Assembly: GCF_018408705.1 (NCBI RefSeq)
Contig: NZ_AP023421.1
Coordinates: 310,001 to 374,000 of the forward strand
Direction of reading: 5' to 3'
Length of the DNA: 64,000 nt
DNA from: Pusillibacter faecalis
GTDB lineage: Bacteria; Bacillota; Clostridia; Oscillospirales; Oscillospiraceae
Part shown: one piece after another, positions 25,695 through 35,226 of the stretch
Numbering within the stretch: the stretch's first letter is position 1
How the letters are laid out: each line of letters begins with the position of its first letter
Notes under the pieces: generated by a model
Told to the model about the DNA's origin: nothing
The model's input: the letters and a program-made list of their open reading frames with translations, nothing else
Database searches by the model: none
Translations under genes and position numbers: made by a program

Positions 25695-26305
25695 GCGAGG
25701 AGCTGTATCAAGTCCTTCAGGCCGCCCGGGAGAGCGGAGACCGGCTGGAGGATCTGACCCTGGAACATACAGTGGTGGAACAAGCCGATTTTTCGGAGCT
25801 CACCTGCAGAAATGTCCATCTCCATGCCTGCCGGTTCCTGGGCTGTGACTTCTCCGGTGCGTCCCTTTATGACGCCTGTTTTCAGAACTGTCAGTTTGAA
25901 AGCTGCCGCCTGTCCCGCAGTTATTGGCAGCGTGTGCTCCTTGATGGCTGTAAAGCGGACGGCGCCGACTTCCGGAAGGCGCGCTTTAAAAGCTGCCGTT
26001 TGGAGGGTGGGCGGTTCCGCTACGGAAATTATGTCGGCACGGTATGGGACCACTGCACGCTTGATAGCAGCAGCTTCACGGAATCTACCCTGGCGGAGAG
26101 CCGAATTGGGAAAACCGTCTTTCAGCACGTGGATTTTACCGGTGCTGATTTCTTCCGAACGAGCCTCCGGGGATGCGACCTCTCTACCTGTACGCTGGAC
26201 CGCATTACCCTCTCAGAGACCTGTTCCGAACTCAAAGGCGCCAGGATCGACGCAAGTCAGGCTGCCGTGGTTGCCCGGATTTTAGGTATTGAGGTTGTGC
26301 CCTGA
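25691..26305 (+). CDS. Pentapeptide-repeat protein
   Basis: 204 aa from the ATG at 25691, which overlaps the HAD stop (ATGA). From about residue 28 the chain runs in five-residue steps of the A(D/N)(L/F)xx kind (HTVVEQADFSELTCRNVHLH, GCDFSGASLYDACF, GADFRKARFKSC), predicting a right-handed quadrilateral beta-helix. Some such proteins protect gyrase; most have no known role. It could be a repair-related accessory given the glycosylase upstream, but this is only context. Confidence 0.88.
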   Translation: MSEELYQVLQAARESGDRLEDLTLEHTVVEQADFSELTCRNVHLHACRFLGCDFSGASLYDACFQNCQFESCRLSRSYWQRVLLDGCKADGADFRKARFKSCRLEGGRFRYGNYVGTVWDHCTLDSSSFTESTLAESRIGKTVFQHVDFTGADFFRTSLRGCDLSTCTLDRITLSETCSELKGARIDASQAAVVARILGIEVVP

Positions 26306-26380
26306 GCGCGGCAAGGAATCCTTGCTTGACCGCAAAGATCTTCCCGTGATATTCTCTGATGTGGGAAAGGAGGGCATTCC

Positions 26381-26854
26381 ATGTTCCGGAAACATACCAA
26401 TCTGGTAGGGCAGCGGATCTGCGCGGAACGCAAGCGTTCCGGCCTGTCTCAGGAGGCGCTGGCGGCCCAACTCTACGTGACGCGGCAGACGATCTCCAAT
26501 TGGGAGGTTGGGAAAACCATGCCCGATCTTGAGAGTCTGAAGCTGCTTGCCCTGGCGCTGTCGGTTCCCATTGAGCGCCTGATCTATGGGGAGCCGCTGG
26601 GATTCCCTGTTCCCTGGTATCAGAGGATTCCGTGGGAACTCTGGTGCCGTTGGCTGGGTGTTGTTGTGTGGGCTGTTGGGCTGCTCTCCGGCATTTGGGC
26701 CGGCAGCGGGGCCGTTCAGACTCCGGATGGCGGCGTCGGCTGGGGTTTCCAGTGGAAGAGCGCTCTTTCCATCTGGTATCCGGCTCTGATCCGGGGTGTG
26801 GTTTTGCTGTCATTATCCAGGATTTTAAGCGTTGGGAAACAGCAGGAGCCGTGA
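26381..26854 (+). CDS. XRE-family regulator with two membrane helices
   Basis: 157 aa behind aaaggagggcattcc. HTH at about residues 8-65 (RICAERKRSGLSQEALAAQL...TRQTISNWEVGK), then two hydrophobic stretches (WCRWLGVVVWAVGLLSGIWAG at about 88-108 and WYPALIRGVVLLSLSRIL at 132-149). Likely a membrane-bound regulator like the one at 611. Single gene, ended by a perfect palindromic terminator. Confidence 0.85.
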   Translation: MFRKHTNLVGQRICAERKRSGLSQEALAAQLYVTRQTISNWEVGKTMPDLESLKLLALALSVPIERLIYGEPLGFPVPWYQRIPWELWCRWLGVVVWAVGLLSGIWAGSGAVQTPDGGVGWGFQWKSALSIWYPALIRGVVLLSLSRILSVGKQQEP

Positions 26855-26876
26855 ACACGTGTTCACGGCTCCTGCT
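26841..26876. terminator. Perfect 36-bp palindromic terminator
   Basis: 18-bp arms (AGCAGGAGCCGTGAACAC and exact complement) with no loop bases of their own, overlapping the last codons of the XRE gene and lying next to the stop of the convergent pcrA gene. It serves both transcripts. Confidence 0.85.
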
Positions 26877-26877
26877 T

Positions 26878-29313
26878 TCATAATTTTTTCAGGTGGTTCC
26901 CGGCGGATTTCAGCATCAGCTTCTTGGTCCCCATCTGATCAAAGGCCACCTCCAGCAAGGCATCTCCCCCCATGGGACGGACGGACAGCACCATGCCCTT
27001 TCCAAAGGCGGTATGCTCAACCATATCGCCCTGATTAAGCTGCAGCATAGGGGCAGCGCCGCTCCCCCGCGAGAGTGTTTGGGCGCGCTGGGACCTTACC
27101 CACACGCCACTCCGTGCAGTGGAAGGCGCGCCGTATCCGCCGGAAGCGCCGCCCTCCCAGCGGTCGCCGCCAAAGGTCGCCTCCATTCCGCCAAAGCGCG
27201 GCTCGGGCTTGCCCTCCCAGCGCATGTTGTCCTCCGGAATCTCCTCCAGGAAGCGGGAGGGGCGGTTGGCGCTGGTGCGGCCGTACAGCATCCGCTGCCG
27301 AGCGTTGGTAAGGGTCAGCTTCTCCTTGGCGCGGGTCATAGCCACATAGCACAGCCGTCGCTCCTCCTCCAGCTCCTCCTGGTCGTACTGGGCGGAGGCG
27401 CCGGGGAAAATGCCCTCCTCCATCCCCACCACATAGACCGTCGGGAATTCCAGGCCCTTGGCGGAATGGATCGTCATCATGGTGACGCAGTCGTCCCCCG
27501 CCTCCACGCTGTCGAGATCCGTGTACAGGGCGATCTCGTTCAAAAAGCCGGAGAGAGTGGCGTCCTCCGGGTCCTGCTCCAGAAAGCCCAGGATGTTGGA
27601 CTTGAGCTCCTGGACGTTTTCAATCCGGCCCCGGCTCTCCATGTCGTTCTTCTCCTCTAGGGCCCGGACGTATCCGGTCTGGTCGCACACCACGTCGTAA
27701 AACTCCGGCAGGGCTAGCTCCGCCCCCTGGCGGCGGAGCCCGTCGATGAGGTCCGCGAATTTCAGCAGCTTGACGGAGGCGCTTTTGAGATCCGGGAACA
27801 GGTCCGCATTACGGATGATCTCGTAAAGCGACGCCCCCTGGCTCTCCGCCAGGACCGCCACCTTGTCCATGGTGGTAGCGCCGATACCCCGGGCTGGGTT
27901 GTTGATGATCCGCCGCAGCCGCAGGTCATCTAACGGATTGTTCAGCACACAGAGATAGGCCAGCACATCCTTGACCTCCGCCCGGTCGAAGAACTTCATG
28001 CCTCCCACCACTCTATAAGGGATGCCGTTGCGCTTCATGGCGTATTCCAGTGCGTTGGACTGCGCATTCATTCGGTAGAGCACCGCTGTGTCCCGGAAGC
28101 GCCGCCCCCGGTTCACGCCCATCAGGATATCTCCTACCACGAAGTTGGCCTCGTCTCCCTCGTTGAAGGAGGTCTTGACGGTTACAACTTCCCCACCGCC
28201 GTTGTCGGTCCAGAGAGTCTTACCTTTACGGCCCACATTGTTTTGAATGACGGCGTTGGCGGCATCCAGAATGTTCTGGGTGGAACGGTAGTTCTGCTCC
28301 AGGCGGATCACCCGGGCGTCTGGATACTGCTGCTCAAAGCTCAAAATATTCTCAATGTTAGCGCCCCGGAAACGGTAGATGGACTGGTCGTCATCGCCCA
28401 CCACACAGAGATTCCTGTACCCGCCCGCCAGGAGGCTTGTGAGGAGATATTGGAGATGGTTGGTGTCCTGATACTCATCCACCAGCACATAGCGGAACTT
28501 ATTTTGATAGTACCGCAGGACCTCCGGCTCCCGCTGCAGCAGTGTTACAGTGTGAAAGATAATGTCATCAAAGTCCAGCGCGTTAGCAGTCATCAGTTTT
28601 TTCTGGTAGGCGGCATAGATTTTTGCAATCCGGCTCTTTTTCCAGTCGTTTTCTGTCTCACAGCGCCGGGCAAAATCCTCCGGCGTCTCGTACTGGTCCT
28701 TGGCGTGGCTGATGGCGGCCAGGACGCTCTTGGGCTGGAAAGCCTTTTCGTCCAGGTTCTGCTCCTTCACGATATCCTTGATGACTCGCTTAGCATCGTC
28801 GGTATCGTAGATCGTAAAGTCCTTGTCAAAACCGATGCGGTCAATGTCCCGCCGAAGAATCCGGACACAGGCGGAGTGGAAGGTGGAGGCCCAGACGTCG
28901 TTGGCCATCGGCCCCAGACGGGCCGCGAGGCGCTCCTTCAGTTCCCCCGCCGCCTTGTTGGTAAAGGTGATGGCGATAATCTCCCAGGGCCGGGGCACAT
29001 CTACGGCGCACAGACGGTGAGCCCGGTCAAGCTCCAGATCCGTAGGCCGGTCCGGAAACGCCTCCAAAAAGTGGATGTCTTCCTCCTCTGCCCACTCTGG
29101 TACCTCTTCTGAGTCGCTACCCCGCCCATAGGTCAAAAGTGTATACACCCGCTGGATGAGCACCGTGGTCTTGCCGCTGCCGGCGCCCGCCAGCAGGAGA
29201 AGCGGCCCCTCCGTAGTCATGGCGGCTTTGCGCTGCATGGGGTTAAGTCTCTGAAGGTCCCGAGCGATCACTGCTTTGCGCGCGGCGATGTATCGGGAAT
29301 TGAAGTCTTGCAT
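26878..29313 (-). CDS. pcrA: ATP-dependent DNA helicase PcrA/UvrD
   Basis: 811 aa behind atggagatcacat. Walker A GAGSGKTT at about residues 43-50, Walker B VLVDEYQDTNH, QNYRST, and the C-terminal VTMMTIHSAKGLEFPTVYVVGMEEG and YVAMTRAKEKLTL motifs of superfamily 1A helicases. It works in nucleotide excision repair, replication and removal of RecA filaments. The tail is Gly-rich and ends with the short Tudor-like PcrA/RNAP-interaction segment (GDMVEHTAFGKGMVLSV). Confidence 0.97.
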   Translation of the reverse strand: MQDFNSRYIAARKAVIARDLQRLNPMQRKAAMTTEGPLLLLAGAGSGKTTVLIQRVYTLLTYGRGSDSEEVPEWAEEEDIHFLEAFPDRPTDLELDRAHRLCAVDVPRPWEIIAITFTNKAAGELKERLAARLGPMANDVWASTFHSACVRILRRDIDRIGFDKDFTIYDTDDAKRVIKDIVKEQNLDEKAFQPKSVLAAISHAKDQYETPEDFARRCETENDWKKSRIAKIYAAYQKKLMTANALDFDDIIFHTVTLLQREPEVLRYYQNKFRYVLVDEYQDTNHLQYLLTSLLAGGYRNLCVVGDDDQSIYRFRGANIENILSFEQQYPDARVIRLEQNYRSTQNILDAANAVIQNNVGRKGKTLWTDNGGGEVVTVKTSFNEGDEANFVVGDILMGVNRGRRFRDTAVLYRMNAQSNALEYAMKRNGIPYRVVGGMKFFDRAEVKDVLAYLCVLNNPLDDLRLRRIINNPARGIGATTMDKVAVLAESQGASLYEIIRNADLFPDLKSASVKLLKFADLIDGLRRQGAELALPEFYDVVCDQTGYVRALEEKNDMESRGRIENVQELKSNILGFLEQDPEDATLSGFLNEIALYTDLDSVEAGDDCVTMMTIHSAKGLEFPTVYVVGMEEGIFPGASAQYDQEELEEERRLCYVAMTRAKEKLTLTNARQRMLYGRTSANRPSRFLEEIPEDNMRWEGKPEPRFGGMEATFGGDRWEGGASGGYGAPSTARSGVWVRSQRAQTLSRGSGAAPMLQLNQGDMVEHTAFGKGMVLSVRPMGGDALLEVAFDQMGTKKLMLKSAGNHLKKL

Positions 29314-29671
29314 ATGTGATCTCCATTATATCTAAAAATTCTCAGCTCCTATTTTACGGCAAAATGCGGGGCGGGTCAACCGCAAAAACAGCCTTATAGC
29401 TTCTCCCCCTCTGCCATCGCCGAAACCTTTTATCAGACAGATGGCTTACATAGGATTTCTTTTCTACATTCCCTTTCGTCTGCCGGAATACGAGTTCTAT
29501 ACCCTGGGGATTGTATGTATGCTCTGCTGCTTTGGGGGTACTGATTTCTCCTGACGGCAGGACAGGTACTGCCTGTTCCGTCATTTTTTGTAACTATTTT
29601 GAGGTTGACAAACGTCTACCTCTCTGATATGTTTCTGGTAGACAATTGTATACCATCTAGGAGGTGAGAAC
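29314..29671. other. Intergenic region between pcrA and blaI
   Basis: About 358 bp. A 76-codon minus-strand frame (29354-29584) lacks a ribosome site and recognisable features, so it is not called. The right half holds the blaI promoter/operator. Confidence 0.5.
29605..29653 (+). promoter_or_regulatory. blaI-M56 promoter and operator
   Basis: TTGACA at 29605-29610, 17-bp spacer, TATGTT at 29628-29633. Immediately downstream lies the near-perfect palindrome GTAGACAATTGTATAC (29638-29653), and GTCTACC at 29614-29620 pairs with GGTAGAC at 29637-29643. These fit autorepression by a BlaI dimer. Confidence 0.65.
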
Positions 29672-30049
29672 ATGCACGTCAATTTGTCCGACAGCGAGTG
29701 GAAGCTGATGAACCACCTGTGGGCCCGCTCGCCACAGACCATCACAGAGCTGACGGCGGTCCTGCGGGCGGAGACCGGCTGGAGCAAGAATACCATCATC
29801 ACCATGCTCTCCCGGCTGGAGACCAAAGGCGCTGTTCGGTATGAACCCGGTGGCAGGGCGCGGCGCTACTTCCCCTCCGTGCAGCGAGAGGACGCGGCCC
29901 TAGCGGAGACGGAGAGCTTTCTCTCCAAAGTTTACGGTGGCAGCCTGGGACTGATGGTCAGTAGCCTGGTGGAGAGCCGTGCACTGAGTGAGGAGGACCT
30001 AGCGGAGCTTGCTGCTATCCTGGAAAGGGCAGAAGGTGCACAGTCATGA
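29672..30049 (+). CDS. BlaI/MecI/CopY-family repressor
   Basis: 125 aa behind taggaggtgagaac. Winged helix of the BlaI family (LSDSEWKLMNHLWARSPQTITEL...WSKNTIITMLSRLETKGAVRYE) followed by a C-terminal dimerisation region. The gene overlaps the M56 peptidase gene (ATGA at 30046). In known systems the membrane metalloprotease senses an extracellular signal, and its activation leads to repressor cleavage. No beta-lactamase gene lies nearby, so the regulon is unclear. Confidence 0.93.
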   Translation: MHVNLSDSEWKLMNHLWARSPQTITELTAVLRAETGWSKNTIITMLSRLETKGAVRYEPGGRARRYFPSVQREDAALAETESFLSKVYGGSLGLMVSSLVESRALSEEDLAELAAILERAEGAQS

Positions 30050-33000
30050 AAGAAGTTCTTTTCACATCCTCCGTATTGATTGCAGCACTGCTGCTTTTGC
30101 GGTGGCTTTTCCGCAATTCCATTCCCCGGCGTGTGCAGTATGCCCTGTGGGGGTTGGTTTTGGCGAGGCTGCTGTTACCGGTAAGCCTCCCCGCCGTGGA
30201 CTTCTCCGTGTTGACAGCAGCAGAGCCAATGGGACGGCAGATCGGTTCCCAAGCTCTCTATATTGAGCCTATTCGGGAAAGTGTTACCGCACCAGACAGC
30301 ACACCTGTTCAGGAGCGAACTCCATCGGACTATCAGCGGATCGCCCTGGATCGTGCAACCCAAGATAACACCCGTGTTTTCACGGATCAAAAAGACGTCA
30401 CCCATACGGTGCAATATGCCCGCCAAATCAGCCTGGAAGCCTTTCTGTACTCTGTCTGGCTGGCTGGCATGTCTGGCATGGCAGTCTGGCTGCTGGTCTC
30501 TAACTTACGCTTTTGGCGCAAGCTTTGTAAAGTGAGAATACCTTATCAGGTAGAAGGTTTCAAATATCCAGTCTATTGGGTGGATGCTGGACTGCCCTCC
30601 CCCTGCTTGTTTGGCCTGCTGCGCCCCGCCATTTATGTGACGCCGGCGGCAGCTGCCTCGCCGGAGAACCTGCGGTATGTGCTGGCCCATGAGGAGACTC
30701 ACGCCCGGCATTTCGATCCCCTCTGGTCGCTGCTGCGCGTCGTGTGCCTAGCGGTATACTGGTTCCATCCGCTGGTGTGGGCAGCAGCCGCGGCATCTAA
30801 AACCGATTGTGAGCTGGCGTGCGATGAGGCGGTTCTGGCCCGCCTGAATGCAGAGGAGCGTATTGCCTATGGACGGACGCTGCTGGCTCTGATCCCCGTT
30901 CGAAGAGGCCCGTCCTCTCCCCTGCTCTCCGCCACCACCATGACCTCAGACAAGCGGCATCTACGGGACCGGATCACCCGGATTGCCGAGAACCGCCAGA
31001 CCAAGAGCGCCGCCTTGTTCCTGGTGCTGGCTCTGGCAGCGGTGGTATGCGCCGTCACCTTTACCGGAGCCAAGCAGCCGGAAGCCCGCCCCCTCACCGG
31101 CGACGAGCTGGCGTATTTCAATGAGGAATTTTTCAATAACGACGTCTCCGGCACAAATATCCGCAATCAGTTCCTGGTTTCTCTCTATGAGCGGCCGGAG
31201 GACATCGACCTCTATGAGCTGTTCTACTGCGGCATCCCCAACAGCAGCACATTTGACGGCATCACCGGTTCCAGTGCCGAAGAAGACTCCCTGGTCTATG
31301 GCAGTGAACTGCCGGACTGCCCACGGTACAAGGCCACGACCTCCGATATGGACACTCTGTTGAATCAGTACACTGGCTTGAGCGTGGAGGAAACCACCGG
31401 CAAGGGACTGGAAAACTTCACATATCTCTCGCAGTATGACGCCTATTACTGGGCCCATGGCGATACCAACTATTTCGCCAACGTCCTCATCACCGCCGGA
31501 GAACGGATCGGGAACACCATCCAGCTCTACTACCGCTCTGCAGGTGTATATGGTTCCGGCGCTCCCGGCTGGGCTTTTGAGGATGCAGCCTGGACGGATG
31601 CGGAATATCCCTGGGCCTGCGTAACGCTGGAGGAGCAGCCGGACGGGAGCTTTTGGTTTGTGTCCAACCTCCCCAGTAAAAGGCCCGTGATTTCCACGGT
31701 GTTTCCGGAGGTAGAACCGGTGCTGACCATTCCTCTGACGGACTTGGCCCCCTATCAGCCAGAGCCAGTCGCCGTGACCCGCCGTATCGGAGACTGTGCA
31801 GAGCGGGGCGGCGGCATGCTCATCCACGGCATGGATGGCAGCGAGATTTCTTTCCGGCCCTATCTCTCCACCGACGGCAATCTCTACGCCGCCGTAATCT
31901 ATGACGAGGCCGTCGGAAATAGCCGGATGATCGCCTGGGACGCGGGCTGCTTCTTCACCTTCCCCGAGGGCACGGGCCTGGACGACGTCTCCATCGACTT
32001 CTTCTCCGACCTGTTTGGCTATGAGGGACTGGTGCTCTCCTATCTGACTCAGGAATCTATCCTGGATTACCAGCGAAGTATCATCCACGATTACTACTAT
32101 TTCCAGGACCCGGATACCCCTGTTCTATTGGCCCGGGTTTATGGAGGTGACACGGCAATTCTTGATTTGGACGGCGACGGCGCCAGCGAGTTGTTCACGG
32201 ATGGAAATCAACTGCTTTTCCAGCGGGGTGGGCAGCTTTACCATGCAGACATCACCGCGCTTTTGGAAAACAACTGGCCGGAAATGATCGGGTGGGACTA
32301 CAGCCTCATCGACACCAACCGTCGATGTCTGTTTCTGTGTGCCTCCGTCCCCCTCTCCGGTGAAGCAAATGTGTCCGGTACCGCCGTCCGCCGGATTTAT
32401 TTCGACGGAGAAAACCTGTTGGTCTACAAGGACACCGCTGCCTACACCGACCACATCGCAGACAGTATCGACGCGCCGGAAATGGTGCTCTCCGCCGCCC
32501 GGGAACATGTATTAGAGGAGCTTTCCTGGTGGCAGACCCATACCGGCCAGCAGTCCTATGTGAACGGCGTGTGGCATGATTCCGGCACTCAGGCGGAATG
32601 GGACGACTGGCGCATCACCTCTTTGGAGCTGGTGGATACCGCCCCTGCCTACCCAGAGCTTGGAATCCAGGTTTATTCCTACGGCTATGAGCTCCACACC
32701 GCCACCCCCGCACTGACTGTGATGGCCGGCGGCATGTACATGGACGAGGACGGCTGGGTGGGTGGCATGAACTCCGATAACCTCCTGGTGTTCCATACTC
32801 TGACCGACAGCGGCCCCACGCTGCTGGAGAGCAGCATCCCCACTGACGTGGGCAGAACCAGTGATAACCCCATGTTCGCCGCCTGCCTTGCCCGGGTGCT
32901 GCTGGAAAATGACCTGCTGCCCCCCTCCCAGGTCCGGCCCAGGGACCTCTACTATATGTTCTATGATAATCAGACCATCTTCCTGAATCTGATGGGCCGG

Positions 33001-33978
33001 TATGACACCCAGGAGCAGGAGGCGGCTCTTGGCAAGCTGACGGAATATGCCACCTCTATCGCCGATACGGATGACGGCTCCCTCTTCTCTGGCGGCCTCC
33101 AGAACCTGGAGTGGAATTCCTCCGCCCTGACAGAATCTGGCCGGGAGGCGTACGGCCAGCTGCTGGCGGCAGTGGCCGGCGCACCCACCGAGGCAGGCCG
33201 GACACTTCAGACGACGCTTGAACAGATGGCTGGCTCTGTCACGCTGGATCTAACCTTGGCAGACGGCCGGGGCGGCGGAGCCTATCCGGCAGCTTTGGAG
33301 GACTATTGGAGCTACCGGTTGGAAAACTACCCTTCGGACTTCCGCTGGACCTTTGCCGATAACCCTGTTCCACCGGAGAATGCCGCCTCCCTAACGCTGA
33401 GTTCCGGGAACGGTGCCGCTTCCGTCCAGTGTTGGCAAGGCGTTAATCTGGTCCGCTGCACGCTTCGAGATGAGACTGTCTGGCTGGCAGCCCCTATTAC
33501 GGGTGCGGACGCCGTTTATGACGGCACCCTCTTTTCTGCTTTGCGGGAGTGGTATGATGGCCTTGAATGGGATGCCCTTCAAGCAGATATTCTGATCCCA
33601 GATGAGGGGCAGAGCCATCTGAAGATCGCCCAGGCCTGGTCCGACGCGGCAACACAGTCTGCGCTGGCCGTTACCTCCGGCAGCATCTTTGCATGCACCT
33701 ATGTGCGGGCCATCGCCGGCGTGGACAGCTGGGCAGATATGCCGGAGACCTCTTATCCGGATGCCAGCGAAGGCCATGAGCGGTTCTGGTTCTCCTATAC
33801 CCGCATCTTTGTCCCGGAAACCCAGCATGCCCGGAACTACCAGATGGCGGGCAACACCGGGGACTATGACGGCCGGTACGGAGAGGCCCCGGAGGGCGCG
33901 TTTGAGAACTTTCAGGTGGGCGTCCTGTACAGGACGGAGGAGGGATGGCGGTGCGACGGCACTGGCACCGGTCCATAA
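30046..33978 (+). CDS. M56-family membrane metallopeptidase with very large outer region
   Basis: 1310 aa. The first 345 residues are BlaR1/MecR1-like: membrane helices at about 2-20 and 30-48, 128-150, the zinc motif HEETH at 215-219 and DCELACDEAVL near 256, and a helix at about 325-345. The remaining roughly 960 residues are predicted to be outside the cell. They contain a calcium-type DLDGDGASELF motif from residue 707 and no penicillin-binding SxxK domain as in BlaR1. It forms an operon with the BlaI-type repressor. The ligand is unknown, but the C-terminal region must be the sensor or a separate function. Confidence 0.88.
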   Translation: MKEVLFTSSVLIAALLLLRWLFRNSIPRRVQYALWGLVLARLLLPVSLPAVDFSVLTAAEPMGRQIGSQALYIEPIRESVTAPDSTPVQERTPSDYQRIALDRATQDNTRVFTDQKDVTHTVQYARQISLEAFLYSVWLAGMSGMAVWLLVSNLRFWRKLCKVRIPYQVEGFKYPVYWVDAGLPSPCLFGLLRPAIYVTPAAAASPENLRYVLAHEETHARHFDPLWSLLRVVCLAVYWFHPLVWAAAAASKTDCELACDEAVLARLNAEERIAYGRTLLALIPVRRGPSSPLLSATTMTSDKRHLRDRITRIAENRQTKSAALFLVLALAAVVCAVTFTGAKQPEARPLTGDELAYFNEEFFNNDVSGTNIRNQFLVSLYERPEDIDLYELFYCGIPNSSTFDGITGSSAEEDSLVYGSELPDCPRYKATTSDMDTLLNQYTGLSVEETTGKGLENFTYLSQYDAYYWAHGDTNYFANVLITAGERIGNTIQLYYRSAGVYGSGAPGWAFEDAAWTDAEYPWACVTLEEQPDGSFWFVSNLPSKRPVISTVFPEVEPVLTIPLTDLAPYQPEPVAVTRRIGDCAERGGGMLIHGMDGSEISFRPYLSTDGNLYAAVIYDEAVGNSRMIAWDAGCFFTFPEGTGLDDVSIDFFSDLFGYEGLVLSYLTQESILDYQRSIIHDYYYFQDPDTPVLLARVYGGDTAILDLDGDGASELFTDGNQLLFQRGGQLYHADITALLENNWPEMIGWDYSLIDTNRRCLFLCASVPLSGEANVSGTAVRRIYFDGENLLVYKDTAAYTDHIADSIDAPEMVLSAAREHVLEELSWWQTHTGQQSYVNGVWHDSGTQAEWDDWRITSLELVDTAPAYPELGIQVYSYGYELHTATPALTVMAGGMYMDEDGWVGGMNSDNLLVFHTLTDSGPTLLESSIPTDVGRTSDNPMFAACLARVLLENDLLPPSQVRPRDLYYMFYDNQTIFLNLMGRYDTQEQEAALGKLTEYATSIADTDDGSLFSGGLQNLEWNSSALTESGREAYGQLLAAVAGAPTEAGRTLQTTLEQMAGSVTLDLTLADGRGGGAYPAALEDYWSYRLENYPSDFRWTFADNPVPPENAASLTLSSGNGAASVQCWQGVNLVRCTLRDETVWLAAPITGADAVYDGTLFSALREWYDGLEWDALQADILIPDEGQSHLKIAQAWSDAATQSALAVTSGSIFACTYVRAIAGVDSWADMPETSYPDASEGHERFWFSYTRIFVPETQHARNYQMAGNTGDYDGRYGEAPEGAFENFQVGVLYRTEEGWRCDGTGTGP

Positions 33979-33991
33979 ATGTTCCTCAAGT

Positions 33992-34022
33992 AAAAAGAAC
34001 GCCCATTAGGGCGTTCTTTTTA
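33992..34022. terminator. Terminator after the M56 gene
   Basis: AAAAAGAACGCCC-atta-GGGCGTTCTTTTT, 14 bp past the stop. Confidence 0.9.
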
Positions 34023-34116
34023 CTATACAAAGCACAGCCAAATAACCATGTGCCCGCTGTTGACTGTTTGTCGTGGTACCCCACCCACCTATGGCGAGTT
34101 ATACGGCAAAGCCGCT

Positions 34117-35214
34117 TCACTGGGCCAGCAACACCAGGTTCCGGTCGGAGATGAAGTTCTGGGCGCTATACAACACCGCGATCCGGTCCATTCCATGTTT
34201 CTCAGCGTACTGGGCGGCAGAGGCCCGGTAGTAGCGTAGGTCCAGCAGATGCACCTCGGCAAAGCGCTGGGCCAGAAAAGGCGCTAGGGAATCCGCGTAG
34301 GAATCTCGGATGACCAGCACTTTCTCTCCCTCCGGAAGATTCTCATTTTTAATGACACAAAGTGGCTGATTACCACCCAGGAAGGCAGAGTACTTGTCTT
34401 TAACATTCAGATATGACCGGTCGTAGAGGGACGCAGGCTCCGGCTTCCCTGTCCGCCAGGAGGTCACGGTCAGGCCGTCCTCCTTCGCCCAAAACTCTAT
34501 GCTATCCGGTCTGAGCCAGTGGATACCAGACTGAGAGTAGAGGGTGCCATTGAAGCTGTCAGAGGCCGTTTCTGGCGTAAAGTCTTCTACCCTTAGTGGT
34601 TCTATTCCCCAAGTCTCCAGCAGAGCATTTGCCCCGTAAAAGGCCCCTAGTGTGGTCCAATGATGGTCCGTGCGGTAGAAAACTTGATCGCCGGCGTGGG
34701 TGGAGAGGGCCGTGAGAAAATCCACTCCGCTCTCCTCCAGCAGGTCTGTCTGATCCCAGCTGGCCGCGCCATCAGGCAGCTTGTCCTTCCAGACCTCCGC
34801 CGCCGACGGGATCAGGCCAAAGGTCACTGGAACGGCGGTACTCTCCGCCAGCCGCTTCACATAAGAGAGATTCTTCTCCACCTGCTCCGCATCCGGTGTT
34901 TCCACCCTGGAGATCAGTGTGTCCCCGCAGAGATACACGCCGTTGAACTCTGATTTTCCAAGGAGCTGTTCCGTTCTGGCCTTCAGGCCCGTCCAACCAT
35001 CCCGGAGGGGAAACTGGTCAGCAAAATACTCCTCCACCGCCGCGGTGTAGCTACCGTCCACCAGCGCCGCCCAGGAAAAGTCCGGCCGTTGGGCCAGGGT
35101 GCGGTTCTCCGTCTCTGAGCTTGCCCGGTCCGGCAGCAGAATGTGCCATACCAAGAGTCCTCCCAGAAAAAGGCAGAAAAACGCAGACAAAAAGCGGCTG
35201 TATCTTGTTGTCAT
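34117..35214 (-). CDS. DHHW-family protein (AlgJ/AlgX-like acyl-transfer partner)
   Basis: 365 aa behind ggaggacgagcc. An N-terminal membrane anchor (FLSAFFCLFLGGLLVWHILL, 8-27) precedes an SGNH-like domain with FYRTDHHWTTLGAFYGA (the DHHW motif, about 199-215) and VIRDSYADSLAPFL near 311. With the MBOAT protein upstream it would form an AlgI/AlgJ-type system that O-acetylates an extracellular polymer; the polymer is unknown. The 12-bp spacing to the MBOAT gene supports one operon. Confidence 0.88.
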   Translation of the reverse strand: MTTRYSRFLSAFFCLFLGGLLVWHILLPDRASSETENRTLAQRPDFSWAALVDGSYTAAVEEYFADQFPLRDGWTGLKARTEQLLGKSEFNGVYLCGDTLISRVETPDAEQVEKNLSYVKRLAESTAVPVTFGLIPSAAEVWKDKLPDGAASWDQTDLLEESGVDFLTALSTHAGDQVFYRTDHHWTTLGAFYGANALLETWGIEPLRVEDFTPETASDSFNGTLYSQSGIHWLRPDSIEFWAKEDGLTVTSWRTGKPEPASLYDRSYLNVKDKYSAFLGGNQPLCVIKNENLPEGEKVLVIRDSYADSLAPFLAQRFAEVHLLDLRYYRASAAQYAEKHGMDRIAVLYSAQNFISDRNLVLLAQ

Positions 35215-35226
35215 GGCTCGTCCTCC

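Noticed and set aside
29354..29584. 76-codon minus-strand frame between pcrA and blaI
   Set aside because: No ribosome site, no domain pattern, and it overlaps the upstream side of the blaI control region.
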